The position numbers and the translations under genes were made by a program. The notes under the pieces are model-generated. The model was not told the origin of the DNA and searched no databases. It saw nothing but the letters and a program-made list of their open reading frames with translations. Shown here in pieces: positions 41,375-53,806 of a stretch of 64,000 nucleotides of DNA. Every line of letters starts with the position of its first letter. The stretch's first letter is position 1. Origin of the DNA: Lentinus brumalis (lineage: Eukaryota; Basidiomycota; Agaricomycetes; Polyporales; Polyporaceae); assembly GCA_001792895.1 (NCBI GenBank), contig MARA01000001.1, positions 2,108,001 to 2,172,000 on the forward strand. The letters are read 5' to 3'.

Positions 41375-44323
41375 GGGCGGTTCTCGGTTCGGGCTTCTGT
41401 TGGACGACTTTATCATTATCTTGTCGCATTGTGTCTCTTTGGTCGTAGTCCCCGTGTAATGCTAATCACGTATCGGTCCATAATTCCTGATGTGTGTGCT
41501 AGCCGGAACCTCTTGTTCTCCTGGTGAAGAGACCGTTCTCACCGCCGCCCGTGTGCACTCGTACCACATTCAGCGTCCTTCACCGTTTGGCTCGCACCTG
41601 AACGCAGACAGTGCCGCCGCCCTGGTAACCGGTACGAGCGCCAAACCCTCCGAGTCTATCCAAGGAGAAGCCTCGGAAGTAGTCTGAACAAGTTTCTCCG
41701 AGCGACAGCAGTCCGTGGTTGCGCGGTCGATCCCAATAAGGCAGCTTCTGTAGTTCGACGCAAGCGCAGGAAACCCCGGCGTGAAGCAGACGAATCATCG
41801 TTGTTAGCGCGTCCCGACCCGGCGAGAACGCGGGCGTGCGAGAGAGATGGCGGTGAGGAATGCTGGCGGAAACGGCAGACGATAAAGGGCTTCAGGGAAG
41901 GAGGCGAAGAGCGAGATGCGTTGGGGTGGAAGGAGGTCCGCGCTTTCTCCGGGCGCGAGACGCGGGACGCGAACCCTCGTTGCGACAATTCCCCCGTTGA
42001 CACATAGGGTTCTGGGCGAGCAGCAGCCACGCCGCCTGTGTAGCTCGAGAAAGGGCGTAGGACGTTAAGCGGACCGCTAGCGAACCAGGGAAATTGAAAG
42101 AAGGACACGTATTGGCGAGCCGCGAGGCGACGGTGCATGATACGAACATGTCGGCGAAGGGTGAGCGTGGGGTCGGGAGATGCAACGAGGACGATGATCG
42201 CTGCGAGGAAGAGGCGGGGTAGCTCTAGATTGCGGGGGCAGCTATCGCGGATACTCCGAGGTTGACAGGATGAATTGGACGGCGGTTTCCGCGCAACAAG
42301 AGCCACCGTTGCCAGCCTATTCATCGGCGGTGCGGCAGTAGAGTTGTAGGGTCTGCTGGCAGTGAATTGTGAAGGGTTCTGATCGGGATTTTGAGCAGAA
42401 TATCGGTGCAGAAGGTCGGTGAGGACGAGGATCTGGTAGTGAGTGCTTTGGACGAGCATGTGCGACGCACCCTGCGGTCATCGCGTGCTGCTCAGCTCGG
42501 GATGCGCCTTGTGGTATCCCCGAGAGCGGTGATGGATGGACATAGGACGGTATGGCCAGCGGTCTCGTGGACACCTTGAGGTGCGAGGTAGTAAATTGAG
42601 AACCTGTTGAGACATGTGTGAGGCGTCTGATAAGACCGAGAACGAAGAGTGAAGAGTTGAGCTGTACCTACAGCGCACAGAACTCAAGCTTCGCCTGCAC
42701 GATAGAAGGAGTCTGTTCGGCCCATCTCGGGGCACATGGGGTGCAGGCGGTCGAAATGGATGGGCGCAGGAACGAGCCCTCAGAAGCAGTTGCTTCGATT
42801 GCGGGGTAGAAGTATCAAATCGTATTGCTCGCACTCTTGGGCGAGATTGTCCGTCCAAACTTGGCCCAAACTGTCCGGAGTGTTTTTGCCGAATATCCCG
42901 TCACATGGCTGCACTTAGGACAGCCTGAGTTACAGAAGTGTAGGAAAGCTGAATAGGTCACGTACACGTTACATCCACCTGTGTTCTGGAAGGCAACTGA
43001 ATAGCAGCAACATGATATACAACACGGCCGGTAATATGCTATCTGACCTGTGGGAGACATCCTGGGCTAAAGAATCCAACGACCGAAACCGGCGCATCAG
43101 GTCGGAGCCCGGACAGACTCGGTGTGCCGGTGATGAGTCGATTTTTCGGGGAATTAGGCGAGGCTTGCTCATACCCAACGGTCTGCACCTTGGCGCACTC
43201 TGTCACGAAATGGTCTTCGGCTCCCCGCGCGATTTGCTAACAATAGATCACGGAATCAGTACAAAATGATTGCGGAATGAATCATGAAGCAGACTCACTC
43301 CGGCGGCACCTGGTGGTGGTAAGTCGAATCACGTATCCTTGAAAGGGGGACGGAGTGACTGATGACGCGGATGACCATAGCCTCGTGTACTTCTACTTCC
43401 GACTCGACGACCTCATGGGCGGTGGTGATATCTTCAACACATCGTCGGAGACGGTCTTCAGCTGGATCCGGGAGACATTGGACGCAGAAAGGGCAATAGA
43501 AACGAGTCTTTCAGGATCGATGCAAGGGTACTTCTCATGTTGCCTGTTAGATGAGTAGTAATGCTCGTTCGTTCCGACGAGGTGAATGTGGCGGATATGA
43601 ATGCCGATGTGCGGGTGCGCCACTAGAAACTGGTTTGACGCGTCGAATGACGTGTCGTCACGCATAACCACGAGGTTGAAGAAACAGTTGCGACTGACAT
43701 CTATTCACGCATGACAGACGACTCTCTGCAAGCTCTCCGCGTCGCCAACTCCATCCGAGTCTCCTCGAACATCACGTCAAGGAGCTCAATCGGACGGACA
43801 TCTTCAACTAGACCATGCTCAGCTAGGCAACACTGAGCTTAGAATGAACTAACCGTGAAGTGAATGAACTGACCGTGAAGTTAACGTGTAGGTTCAGTAG
43901 AGCCCAAGTGCCACCACACGTGGATCAGGTGTGCCGTCCAAATGAGGAAAGCGTAGAACTTCAAACTTCGAAGTTACGAACAACGAACGTCTCCTGCCAT
44001 TCCAAGGCATTTGGTGCCAGTCACGGATGAGAAGATAGACACAAATAAACAATGCATTACGGAAGCGGTATTACAGAGATTATGTGCGGTAGGACTACGT
44101 AAGTACAAGGAGTCGCTTTTATACCATGGGGATATGTATATATTAGGAGGAACGGATGTGATAATGAGTTGGGGAGTCATCAAAAGACGTGTGAGTTGCA
44201 GAATGGAGGAGATCATGCTACGCCGGAAGTCGAAGACATAATGATGCAAGGGCGGACGGGTAAAAGGTGTGGTGAAGGTGTGGCCGAAGCGAAGGCGTTG
44301 CGAAGGCCGCACTCCGAGTCCCG
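41375..44323. other. 2.9-kb stretch without a confident gene
   Basis: A 267-codon minus ORF at 41656-42459 has no recognisable motif. A minus-strand fragment near 43.4-43.8 kb resembles F-box genes and is listed separately. The rest shows nothing that I can support. Confidence 0.4.
43393..43671 (-). pseudogene. Possible F-box-like gene fragment
   Basis: A 92-codon minus-strand ORF whose composition (a segment HIGIHIRHIHLVG, then ERLVSIALSASNVSRIQL) recalls the variable regions of agaricomycete F-box proteins. Upstream on the minus strand (to about 43800) further short coding-like pieces occur in other frames. No complete gene can be built, and the ORF stops after RSSSRK. It may be a degenerate relative of families such as the one at 25.8 kb, but similarity cannot be measured here. 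Confidence 0.25.
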
Positions 44324-45395
44324 TTAATGATGACGAGAAGAGTGACCATGCCGAGGGGGCGGATGGTTGTGCACCCATCGTTGTGGGGCGTTTTCGAAGG
44401 GTTGTTGCACCTCATATGTGTTCTGAGAGGCATAGATCGACTGGTGGGCCAGCCATGAGTCGGGATGTGGTGGGACGTAGGTCCCGTTGAAGGAGCTCAT
44501 GTCGACGGGCATGTGCGGAGAATGGTGCGAGTGGTTGACGGGATACATAGCCGTCATGTCCGACAGAGATGTGTGGACCATATAATCGGAGGAGAAATGC
44601 GGATCCATGGAGGCGGGCATGACACTAGCAGGCACCGCACGAGGAGCCTGTCCCGAGGGACGCGCACGATGACGAGAGGAAGAGGACGAGGAGGAAGTGG
44701 AGGACGAGGAGGACGAGGAGGACGATACCGACGAGAAAGACGAGCACGGCGAGAGCGAGGACGAGGATGTGGACGAGGACGAGGACGAAGATGATGTCAC
44801 CGATGACAAGGAGGATGAGGGTGAGATAGAGCACGCTCTGCCATCCCTGTACGCCTCAGGTGTGATTATCCAATCCGAGTAGCGGTCAGACGCCCCATTC
44901 TGGACGGGATACTCCGTGTCGGGTGGGTGTGCGTCATTCCTGTGCTTCGTGCGGATTGACGAGGTCGTGAATGTGAGATTGCAGGCGGGCTCGCCAGGGT
45001 ACAGACATTCATGAAAGCGATCGTTCACGCTGGAGGAACGCATCAGGACCAGTACGCGTGCAGTTGGGGACTCGACTCACTGCTTGGAGATAATGTGTTG
45101 CACGATGTTCACCTTTTGCAAGGAGCGGTGACCGCATGCCTTGCATTCATATTCACTGAAAGCGGCGCCGTAAGTTCAAGCACGGGACGCACACAATGAA
45201 GGGGAGGCTTACTAGGCTCGTCTTTGCTCAGGACTGAGGTGCGTCCGCAGATGCCGTGGCAGGTCTCTAGCGAGGAATATGCTCTGGCAGCCTGGGTGCG
45301 GGCAAGGAACCTGTTCAAGTGTGCGTCAGTACAACACAATGCGATGAGGAGCTCATAATGCGTACCTTCGCGTCTCTGGTTCTCGACGGAGGCAT
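44324..45395 (-). CDS. C2H2 zinc-finger protein with poly-Ser tract
   Basis: Four exons, 45366-45395, 45213-45310, 45081-45155 and 44324-45029, total 909 nt, 302 aa; introns are 51-57 nt. Three fingers are visible: C13-C18-H30-H34, C47-C50-H63-H68, and C76-C84-H97-H102 with a wide CX7C loop. Introns cut between and within fingers, which is why no single frame shows all three. Residues ~135-190 are almost pure Ser, encoded by the GAGGA-rich tract at about 44680-44830. The C-terminus is His/Pro-rich. It is probably a nuclear DNA-binding regulator; the target is unknown. The wide third finger may be non-canonical. Confidence 0.8.
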
Positions 45396-45543
45396 GACTC
45401 AAGTGTTTGGACTGGCTTTGAAGCTCTTAGAAGAGGAGGGCGGCTGCGAGGTGCTTGGGAAGAGGGAGTGCTCGACTCGTGTGTCGACGAAGAATGCATT
45501 TTCGCAAACAGTCGGGTCGCGCTAAATACCTGGGGACGAAAGA

Positions 45544-45570
45544 TGGCAAAGCGTACGGGTCGCTTTGCCA
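45544..45570. repeat. Perfect 10-bp inverted repeat (TGGCAAAGCG / CGCTTTGCCA)
   Basis: A 10-bp stem with a 7-nt loop. The same decamer recurs at 45612-45621, and its core GCAAAGCG reappears at 46122-46131 and 46311-46320 (minus sense) and near 46208. Confidence 0.8.
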
Positions 45571-46112
45571 GCGTGCCCACACGAACGAGCGAAAGCGTCG
45601 TCCATGCGTTCTGGCAAAGCGACCATTACCATATTGGGGAGGTCCACCGAAGCGAGACCACACCCGCAGGCGCATCAATCCGAGCGGCTAACCTCCCAAG
45701 TAGGAAGCCCTCCCGACTTGATGCGCCTCCGTGCTTGACAATAAGCCTTTCAGATAAGCGCAATTTACCAATTTTTACCTTGTTAGCCTATCCACCGTGC
45801 CTATGAACCCTACCGTTCAGCGAGGACGAGCGTACGGCCGCAGGCTCGTATTCCTCGGTGCGAGGTAGTCGTCATTCGGCCGGCAACGCCAAAGCGCATT
45901 GCGCCAAAGCTTCAGAGAAGCTGCTGCGTTGTGGCCGAGTGGCATTAGTGAAAACATAAGGATATGTTGGGGATTATCGAATATTTCGAGGACGGCGGGC
46001 CTTTGCGGGAATCGCCGTATTAGCTAAGGCGGACACATGAGGGGAGATGGGCTTGTTATCCGCTTTGACCTGACGTCGAGGATGCGACTACCACCACGAG
46101 GGCAAAGAGGAC

Positions 46113-46320
46113 GCCATCAGTGTCGCTTTGCAGACGCCCGTCGACTCACCAAGAAGTAACCACGCCGCTCGGCCACAATGGAGCTGCCCGGGATCTTGGA
46201 TCTTGATGCAAAGCGTCTGTCGAGGACACGTTCATAGTTCCGTGGGACTTCTACCACGTTCATAGTTCCGTGAGAGTTCGACACGAGGGGCCAAAGCTCA
46301 AGCCATCAGCGTCGCTTTGC
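46113..46320. repeat. Degenerate tandem duplication, ~190-bp period
   Basis: GCCATCAG(T/C)GTCGCTTTGC occurs at 46113-46131 and 46302-46320 (18 of 19 identical), preceded in both cases by a gaggg..caaag block. Between them, an 18-bp unit cacgttcatagttccgtg is present twice, at 46227-46244 and 46255-46272. Confidence 0.65.
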
Positions 46321-48950
46321 TTGTAACAAAAGGGCTTACCGGCCACACTGAAGTCAGGTAATGTTCTCGGATGCCAATGTCGACACGTGTTCCAGTTCTC
46401 TGTTTTCGTGAACGATCTCACGACTGGGATTTTCTCCTTCCGGGGTGTGGCCGACGACAGGCGGACTCGCGGAGGGGGGACGGAGCGAGTGGACATGAAA
46501 GAAACGCTCAGTGGCATGGCCGCCATTCCGATCCAGGGGGCGTCGCGGAGAGAAGACATGAGGCCTCGGGAGGCATGCGGCGTAGCGCAGAAGCGGCATA
46601 CTGAGTATCTTGTGGGATAGAGGGTCCGACGCTCGTATCCGCCGACGTTGTCGAATGCAACACCAGGTAGAGACGGCGAGTCCCAGTGAGTATGACGGAC
46701 GGACTACGGCAAAGATGCGTCGCTCGCTGGTATGTCACTTTGAGGTCCGTCCGCTCGCACGTCTATTCTGATTCTGGCGAGCCGTGCCTGAACGCGACGA
46801 TGAGAATAAGGGGGAGGGTAGGCTAGCGCGGTGCATCCGTGACCCACTGTGTACGAACGGTCGCGCTCCGCGCAGTTCAGGGGACCGATGCGCCTTCGAG
46901 CAGTGTTCGGCAAGACTTCGTCTCGAATTCGTGGTGCCAGGGAGAAGACAAGCTGCGGTTTGTGAGCGTAGCGAGAGCGACAGATCGACAAGTGAGGCAG
47001 GGGGCTGGATAGGCGACTGACGCACCCGCGAGCAGTCGTAGGATTCCACAGCAACGCCTAGGTGGATGTGCTGCCTCACATTTGATGGCACTGATAGAGC
47101 GAATCGATGCCTGGCAGACTTTAAAAAGGTCTTCGTCCGGTAAATTGGTGGCAAAAATCCGGTCGAATGTGGAAGCGGATAAGCAGTGAGGTTGAAGATG
47201 ATGTAAGCTCCAGGGAGTAGCGAATATGGATCAACTGGACCACACCGTCATGTAACTCGTAAGGGGAACCATACGAGAGCCAGTTCGCCTCGAACTGGGG
47301 CTGGGGCTGTGCAGCCTGTAGGTTCCTATATCAGCAGACGATTGCGCGAGCACGTCTCGAACAATGTCAGACGCACCAGAAGTATGAGGCTCACGCGCTT
47401 CGCCCGCGGAACATGACCTCGTAGTTACATACACCCGCCGCCGTTCCTCGCGAAGAGCAACAGAGTCCAGGTTTCGCGCTGCGCAGATGCGACTGGAAGA
47501 GACATCAAGTTTGGTGTACCTGTTGCATCGCTACCGGCCGACACATGGGGCCACGGCGAGAAGAATCGGGCCTTGATTGGCCGTGTCACTGACGGCGGGT
47601 CGGCGCCCATCTGTCAACCTGTGCAAGAAGACGAAACTTTGCAGGTTCAAAGCACTTGCAATGGCCAAAAATACAGCCATTTGAGTGAATGCGAAGAACT
47701 GCGTGCGTTGTGACTAGGAAATGTGTCAATACTGTTGTTTGAAACGTCTCGACGCCCGTGTAAATGCTCGCACCTTGGGTAAGTATCATGTAGCGGCTAC
47801 TCGGCAGACCACATCCAAAGAAGGTGTGAGACGAATAAAAGGCACCCAATATTGTCTGTGTGGACTGTTCGAGATTTGTTCACGAGGTGAAGCTCGTCGG
47901 AGGCCGGCTGTTAAGACCACCGGAGATAAGTAGAAGTCCTGAACGGATAGCAAAAGTGACGGACCGATTACCAGCTTCACCAATGTTCCGCCAAGTCTGT
48001 GGCTACTTTGAAGCTGCGCATGGTTTGATAAGGGTCGTCCATTCAGAACTACAATATGGGAGAGGGACCTAAGGGACCCAGGTTCAACTTGTTGACCCGC
48101 TGGCAGCAACGGCAATTGCCGTGTCTTGTTACCTGAACAGGAAGCTGGCACGCCGGCTTGGGTCGGCACACAGCCGCCCGCAGCAAGTGCCAAGCTGTAG
48201 CGCCTAGCCGCAGCCTCCCACTGTAATCTCGAACTCTTCAAACAACGGCCATATGATCCCGGCTTTCATCCCATTTCTCACAGATGCTGTACAGCCCGCG
48301 GAGGCACCAGAGCGCCGCCAAGAGACTATCTTGGCCGCGATCGCTTTCGAGTCCAACGATTCAGGAAGCATCGAGCACGACAAATGACGAGCGCGCACGC
48401 AGTCATACGGCATTGTACTACTAGGTACGTTCGGACTGTAATTGATATCACTGACTGGATGCGTTATGATTCGCACTCAAATGGCTTCGTTGATGCAGTA
48501 AGTAAGTAGTCCGGGGTCGAGCTCTCGCTCATTGTTCACAATGTGAACCAAGGTGCCGTTGAACAGGTGTCTGCAAGATGTAACAACGGCTCATCTGTAA
48601 GGCTCAACGCCTTTGATTGCCGAGCAGTTGTGCCGTGCTATTGGCCTCGATATCGCGACTACAATGCAGAGCTTTGGTAAATCACAGAAACATGAAGTAC
48701 CCTACTCGTACCTGACATGCCTCCGCAGCTCGGCCAAGACAAGAGATCCACACGCACTGGCATGGTAACAAGCAGTCCGGTCTCATGAGGATCCATTTGA
48801 ATCGCAGGACGCCGTGTTGTTGCCGAGTTTCGTCATCACGCGCGCAGCACAGCTCAATAGACGCATGGCAGGCGGCCTCACGAAAGTGGTGAATTCCGGC
48901 ACCCACTCACACCGCGGCATCACTCACCTTCGACCTGCCACCTTCATGCG

Positions 48951-48958
48951 TATAAGTA
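48951..48958 (+). promoter_or_regulatory. TATA box of repeat-protein gene 1
   Basis: TATAAGTA in the context GCGTATAAGTAcCAC, 105 nt before the ATG. The same context (GCGTATAAGTAgCAC) occurs before gene 2. Confidence 0.6.
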
Positions 48959-49055
48959 CCACTCACATGCGGCTCGGGCTCCTCAGGACCGCTGCAAAGC
49001 CTTTCGTCTTCCCTCTCACCCGACTTTCATCCATCTCCTACTTGACCACCTCGCC

Positions 49056-50199
49056 ATGCTTAACCTTGTGAGCTTCGTGGTTACCGCTCTCCTGGTTGCA
49101 GGTGGTGAGTGCCTTGGTATTGTCTTCTGCGGTTCATTCTGAAATTTTCGCTCTCTTAGGAAATGCAGCCGCGGTTGAGAAGAGGCACGGCCAGCTCTCC
49201 AGCAGCCTTCCACCGGATTGGACTTACACCGAATCCGGCGGGGCAACGGCTACGCTCGCCAGAACCGCGCTCTCCAGCAGCCTCCCACCCGATTGGACCT
49301 ACACCGAATCCGGCGGGGCAACGGCCACGCTCGCCAGCACCGCGCTCTCCAGCAGCCTCCCACCCGATTGGACGTACACCGAATCCGGCGGGGCAACGGC
49401 CACGCTCGCCAGCACCGCGCTCTCCAGCAGCCTCCCACCCGATTGGACGTACACCGAGTCCGGCGGGGCAACGGCCACGCTCGCCAGCACGGCGCTTTCC
49501 AGCAGCCTTCCGCCCGGCTGGACTGTCACCAACAGTGGCGGGGCAACGGCCACGCTCGCCAGCACCGCGCTCTCCAGCAGCCTCCCACCCGATTGGACGT
49601 ACACCGAATCCGGCGGGGCAACGGCCACGCTCGCCAGCACCGCGCTCTCCAGCAGCCTCCCACCCGATTGGACCTACACCGAACCCGGCGGGGCAACGGC
49701 AACGCTCTCCAGCAGCCTCCCGCCCGGCTGGACTATCACCGTACCGCACGGCAGTTCTCCAACCGGCGGGACCACCGTCTTTGTTTGCGGTGCGGTCAGC
49801 ACCGTCACCAGCTACGTTACCGTCGCTACTTCGACCGCTGTCACCGTTCCCGTTTCGAGCGTAGCCGCGACTGTACCACCTTCTTCCCATGGCCAGCCCT
49901 CGCCCTCCAGCTCTAAGACTACCTCGCCCGTCACAGTCACTCCCTCCAGCTCGAAGACCACCTCGCCCGTCACCTTCACTCCCTCCAGCGCTAAGACTAC
50001 CTCCCCCGTCACAGTCACTTCCAGCTCTAAGACTACCTCGCCCGTCACAGTGAAGCCCTCGACCTCCAGCGACAAGACTACCTCCCCTGTCACAGTGAAG
50101 CCCTCGACCTCCAGCGACAAGACTACCACACCCGTTACCGTTCAGGCCCCGTCCAGCTCGGCGTCGGTGACCCCTTACGCTGCCGGTACGGCGGTTTGA
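49056..50199 (+). CDS. Secreted tandem-repeat protein 1 (25-aa repeats)
   Basis: Two exons, 49056-49104 (49 nt) and 49160-50199, 362 aa, with a 55-nt phase-1 intron (GTGAGT...TTAG). A signal peptide (MLNLVSFVVTALLVAGG) is followed by AAAVEKRH, where KR is a likely Kex2 site. Then come about seven copies of a 25-residue unit LSSSLPPDWTYTESGGATATLASTA, the fifth diverged (PPGWTVTNSG) and the last shortened. A conserved block with one Cys (VFVCGAV) and SYVTVAT follows, then short KTTSPVTV repeats, Ser/Thr-rich and likely O-glycosylated. No GPI-type hydrophobic tail is seen. It probably acts outside the cell or in the wall. The DNA repeats are nearly identical, which suggests recent unit turnover. 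Confidence 0.85.
49193..49735 (+). repeat. 75-bp coding minisatellite
   Basis: About seven 75-bp units inside repeat-protein gene 1, several differing at only one or two bases. This is a hotspot for copy-number change. Confidence 0.85.
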
Positions 50200-52501
50200 A
50201 GTGGAACCCCAGTGACGAATCGTAGAGTCGCCCCTCCGGCGTCCCGTGGTGGTCGTGGTCTCACGCGTTCTTAATCGTATTTATGTAGTGCTTCCGCAGC
50301 ATTCACGCATCCCTCCTGTGCTTCGTATATGGACTCAACCCAGTGTATATTTTTGCCTGGGCTTTCGTCTCGGACTTGGACTTTAGCCTTTGTTCCAGTT
50401 GTTGTGACATCTGGAATATAATTTCGTGAATGCGAGTACTTACTCGATTCTACGTTCCCGGTGTTGGGTACAGGATTGGCATCCCACATACCGGGTTGAT
50501 CGACTATTCTGACGATGCTCAGTGCTCTCACCCTTTTCACCAGACGACGCGGCGGACACCCACCAGTAACACCCAGGAACCAATGCCCTGATGACGCTCG
50601 CCGTTCCTGGGAAGTGGACTGGTCCCTGGAGTCCCGGCTCCAAGCCGCGCAGATCCCATCCGATGAGTTCAAACGTCCGGTATCTCCACGGGCACACCTG
50701 TAGCAGACCGGCGCGAACAGACCGCCGTGGCGGGTCGAAGCAGATCACTGGACGACATAGAGCTTGCCGGCCCAGTCGCGGACGCTGGACGGCGGTTCGG
50801 CGGTTCGGCGCCCCTCGCTTTGCGCTGGTTCCAGATGTGGTCGTCGTGCGAGATTGTACAGTCTGCGATTGTTGATGCACTACGCTGCCGGAGGATCAGG
50901 ACCTTCACGCACAAGGAACTCAGGCTTCCGACGATGTACTTACTCGTGAAGAATCTGCCAGTACAGCTGGTAGTAGTAAGGATGCGGTCCGCCCGCCAAG
51001 GATTCCGTGATGACATCCGTGCTACCGGAGGACCAAGCCTTTGTGTCGTGCACTGGCACATGCGCCCCGATAGGTTCGAACGTCCGGAGACTCGAAGGGA
51101 CGCATGGAGGAGACCGACGGCCGGTGGGCCATGGCAGAACAAAGCGCATGAGCGGAATTTTGCCGAAGCCTCGTCGCAGTGCTCCTCACGGCGGCTCAAG
51201 TCGGCGCCCATCTGTCAAGGTATGCGTGGCGACTTCGTGTTACTTGAATTGCTTAAACTACTTACCGCATTCACTACACGGTACTGTGTAACAGAACAAC
51301 GTAAGTCGCGCCTGCGGGCAGTGTTGCCATTGAAATCTGGAGGTGCACATTCGAGTGTTGAAGTTGAAGGGCCGTCTTTCCTTGTGAATATTGATGCGCG
51401 GTCCCGACACTGGCAGATGACCATCGGGTGGTTGGCAATGCTCAGGGCTTGCGCAGAGATGAGATGTACATACTGTTTTCAGGCCTACTGTCGGAGTCAT
51501 CGTCGCGATTGATCTGCTTAAAGCTTTAGTACTTACAACTGAACAGCTGAACCCCCAAGACAGGCGCCCGGCAGTTGCCGACGAGTGTAACACAGCCGCA
51601 CGCAGCAGGCTCTATCTCCCAACCATGAAGTTCTCCTGGGAAGTCGACAGGATCGTGTTTGTAAAGTACGGGCATCCCATTCCGCGATTCAATCCATTGA
51701 CCTCTGACTCTCACAGCTGGCATTCTGCCCGTGCTTGCGCAGCAGGAGCGCCGTCGTGGCGCTTTCGAAAAGTCTTGGCCGCAAGTTGCGAAGGAGGCAC
51801 GAGAATCGCAAGTCGCTGAAGCCTGGTCCTTAGATATGCAAGTGTATGGTGGGGCACGTATGCTGTATACATGGAGTAAGTGCTTCCCTTATCCGCTACT
51901 GTCACCTCACGAGGACCAGGATCAAGTACGCAGCTGCCGCAGATTCGATGGGCGACATCTCCCGTCTATACATTCGCCATCTGCGGGAACATGGAGCGAA
52001 CTGAATAGCATTCAACCTCGACGGACGCGTTGAGACCTTGGTCATCAGACCCAAGATTCTAGACGCCACAGCCGCTTCCCGTTGACAAGTGTATTCGGAA
52101 CTGCGGAGCCGTTTCAAGTTAGGGCAAGCAGTTGAGTACTCAGTCTTATTCGGCTAATATACTAGGCTCAAGAAATAGCTAATCGTACTGTCGAAATAAT
52201 TTGCATCTCGCCAGGACCTACCACTCGCCAATCGCTCGTAGCATATTGCTCGAGCGGTTCGTTTCTATATGGACACCGAGGATGTTTCGTCTCAACCAAC
52301 ACGACCAAAATGATTTGCAGCGCGAGTTAGCGCGAGCGCACAAAACCGGATGCCGCGGAATGATCAGAGATCCTCGAGCATGCGCAGTTTGCTTGTGGTG
52401 CGCTTCCCACCAATCCACTCAGACGCGCCGCAAGCGACGGAACGGGCGTGGTGGTTCCCACCAAAACGCGCTAATGCCTGCCTTAAATTTATTACGCTGC
52501 G
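50200..52501. other. 2.3-kb intergenic stretch
   Basis: No supported gene. Short islands near 51202-51220 and 51585-51608 match sequence upstream of repeat-protein gene 1 at 47600-47620 and 48163-48186. The 261-codon plus ORF at 50727-51512 lacks motifs and convincing composition. Confidence 0.4.
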
Positions 52502-52509
52502 TATAAGTA
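52502..52509 (+). promoter_or_regulatory. TATA box of repeat-protein gene 2
   Basis: TATAAGTA, 86 nt before the ATG, in the same GCGTATAAGTA context as gene 1. Confidence 0.6.
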
Positions 52510-52587
52510 GCACGAACATGTCGCTCAACTTCCTCACCCCTTCATTCTCCTTCACTTTCCTCTTCTGCCAACTCCTTCGACTTGACC

Positions 52588-53806
52588 ATGTTGCACCTTC
52601 TGAGCATCCTCGTGGCCGCTCTGCTTGTTGCTCGAGGTGAGTACCTCTTTCTCCGTCCTAGAGCCCCTCATCTAACATATTCTCTCTCTCTCAGGCGACG
52701 CGGCCGCTGTCGCCAAGAGGCATGTCAGCTCATCGCTCGCGACTGCTCCTACCACGCTCGGTATTTCGAGCACGGTCATTGGTGGAACTACGACTGTCGA
52801 CAACTCCAGTGGGCTCTCCACCGTCATCGACACCGTCCTGTCATCCAGTATGGTCCCAGTCACGAACAACGGGTCCTCCGGTGCGTTCCCCACCGGCATC
52901 GGCGCTACGTCCTCCAATGCTTTCCCCACCGGCATCGGCGCGACTTCATCCAATGCTTTCCCTACTGGTATCAGCTCTACCAAAGAATCCTCCAGTGCAT
53001 TCCCTACCGGTATCGGCTCTACCAACGGATCCTCCAGTGCATTCCCTACCGGTATCGGCTCTACCAACGGCACCTCCAGTGCTTTCCCTACCGGTATCGG
53101 CTCTACCAACGGCACCTCCAGTGCTTTCCCTACCGGTATCGGCTCTACCAACGGATCCTCCAGTGCATTCCCTACCGGTATCGGCTCTACCAACGGCACC
53201 TCCAGTGCTTTCCCTACCGGTATCGGCTCTACTAACGGCACCTCCAGTGCTTTCCCTACCGGTATCGGCTCTACCAACGGATCCTCCAGTGCTTTCCCTA
53301 CTGGCATCGGCGCGACGTCCTCCAATGCTTTCCCCACCGGCATAGGCGCGACCACCGTCCAGCGCGCTTGCCCTTCGGTGCGCACCGTCACCAAATACGT
53401 GACCGTCGCCACTGGTACCAGGACTACGAGCGTGTTGGGGACTCCCGTGACTGTCCGCGGCGCCCATTCCTCCTCCAGTGCCGCCGTGACCGTTGGTGGC
53501 CCGCAGCCCTCTCCCAGCGCCGTCTTGACGAGCGCTGTCGCTCCAAGTGCATCTGAGAGCGGCGTCCATACCACAGCTATCGCCCCCACTGCATCAGAGA
53601 GCGGTGTGCTCACCACAGCGGTTGCCCCAACTACATCGGAGAGTGGTGTGGTCACTACGGCTGTCGCCCCGACTGCTTCGGAGAGCGTCGGTGTAGTCAC
53701 CACCCGCACTGCTACTCAAGTTGGGACAGGCTTCACTACCACCCAGGACGCCACGCCCGTCGGCACTGGATCCGTCACCGCCACCCAGGCCGCGACGGCT
53801 GCTTGA
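52588..53806 (+). CDS. Secreted tandem-repeat protein 2 (AFPTGIG repeats)
   Basis: Two exons, 52588-52636 (49 nt) and 52695-53806, 386 aa, with a 58-nt phase-1 intron. The signal peptide MLHLLSILVAALLVARG and the AAAVAKRH processing region parallel gene 1 residue by residue. The repeat differs: about twelve AFPTGIG-centred units of 12-15 residues (AFPTGIGSTNGTSS). A conserved block follows (one Cys in QRAC, then KYVTVATGT), then AVAPTASESGVVTT repeats and a Thr-rich tail. No catalytic domain and no GPI tail are seen. It is likely secreted and O-glycosylated. The shared frame and the different repeats show that the repeat region was replaced or diverged after duplication. Confidence 0.85.
52870..53345 (+). 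repeat. ~42-bp coding minisatellite
   Basis: About twelve units, mostly 42 bp, with a core near ttccctaccggtatcggctc, nearly identical between neighbours, within repeat-protein gene 2. Confidence 0.85.

Larger units (their letters stand above)
45396..48950. other. 3.6-kb stretch without a recognised gene
   Basis: It contains short direct and inverted repeats between 45.54 and 46.32 kb (listed separately) and, toward its end, two sequence islands that recur upstream of the second repeat-protein gene. No ORF has supporting motifs. Confidence 0.4.

Noticed and set aside
49156..49890. Long minus-strand and alternate-frame ORFs across the 75-bp repeats
   Set aside because: They exist only because repeats of length divisible by three keep every frame open. 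The plus-strand frame has the signal peptide and intron.
51066..51090. tRNA B-box-like GGTTCGAAC
   Set aside because: The consensus GGTTCRANTCC is not completed and no cloverleaf or A box lies upstream.
50727..51512. 261-aa plus-strand ORF
   Set aside because: No motif, no signal peptide, atypical composition, and it overlaps duplicated upstream islands of the repeat-protein genes.
52672..53709. 345-aa minus-strand ORF with VEPIPVGKALE repeats
   Set aside because: Antisense shadow of the AFPTGIG repeats, with no independent support.
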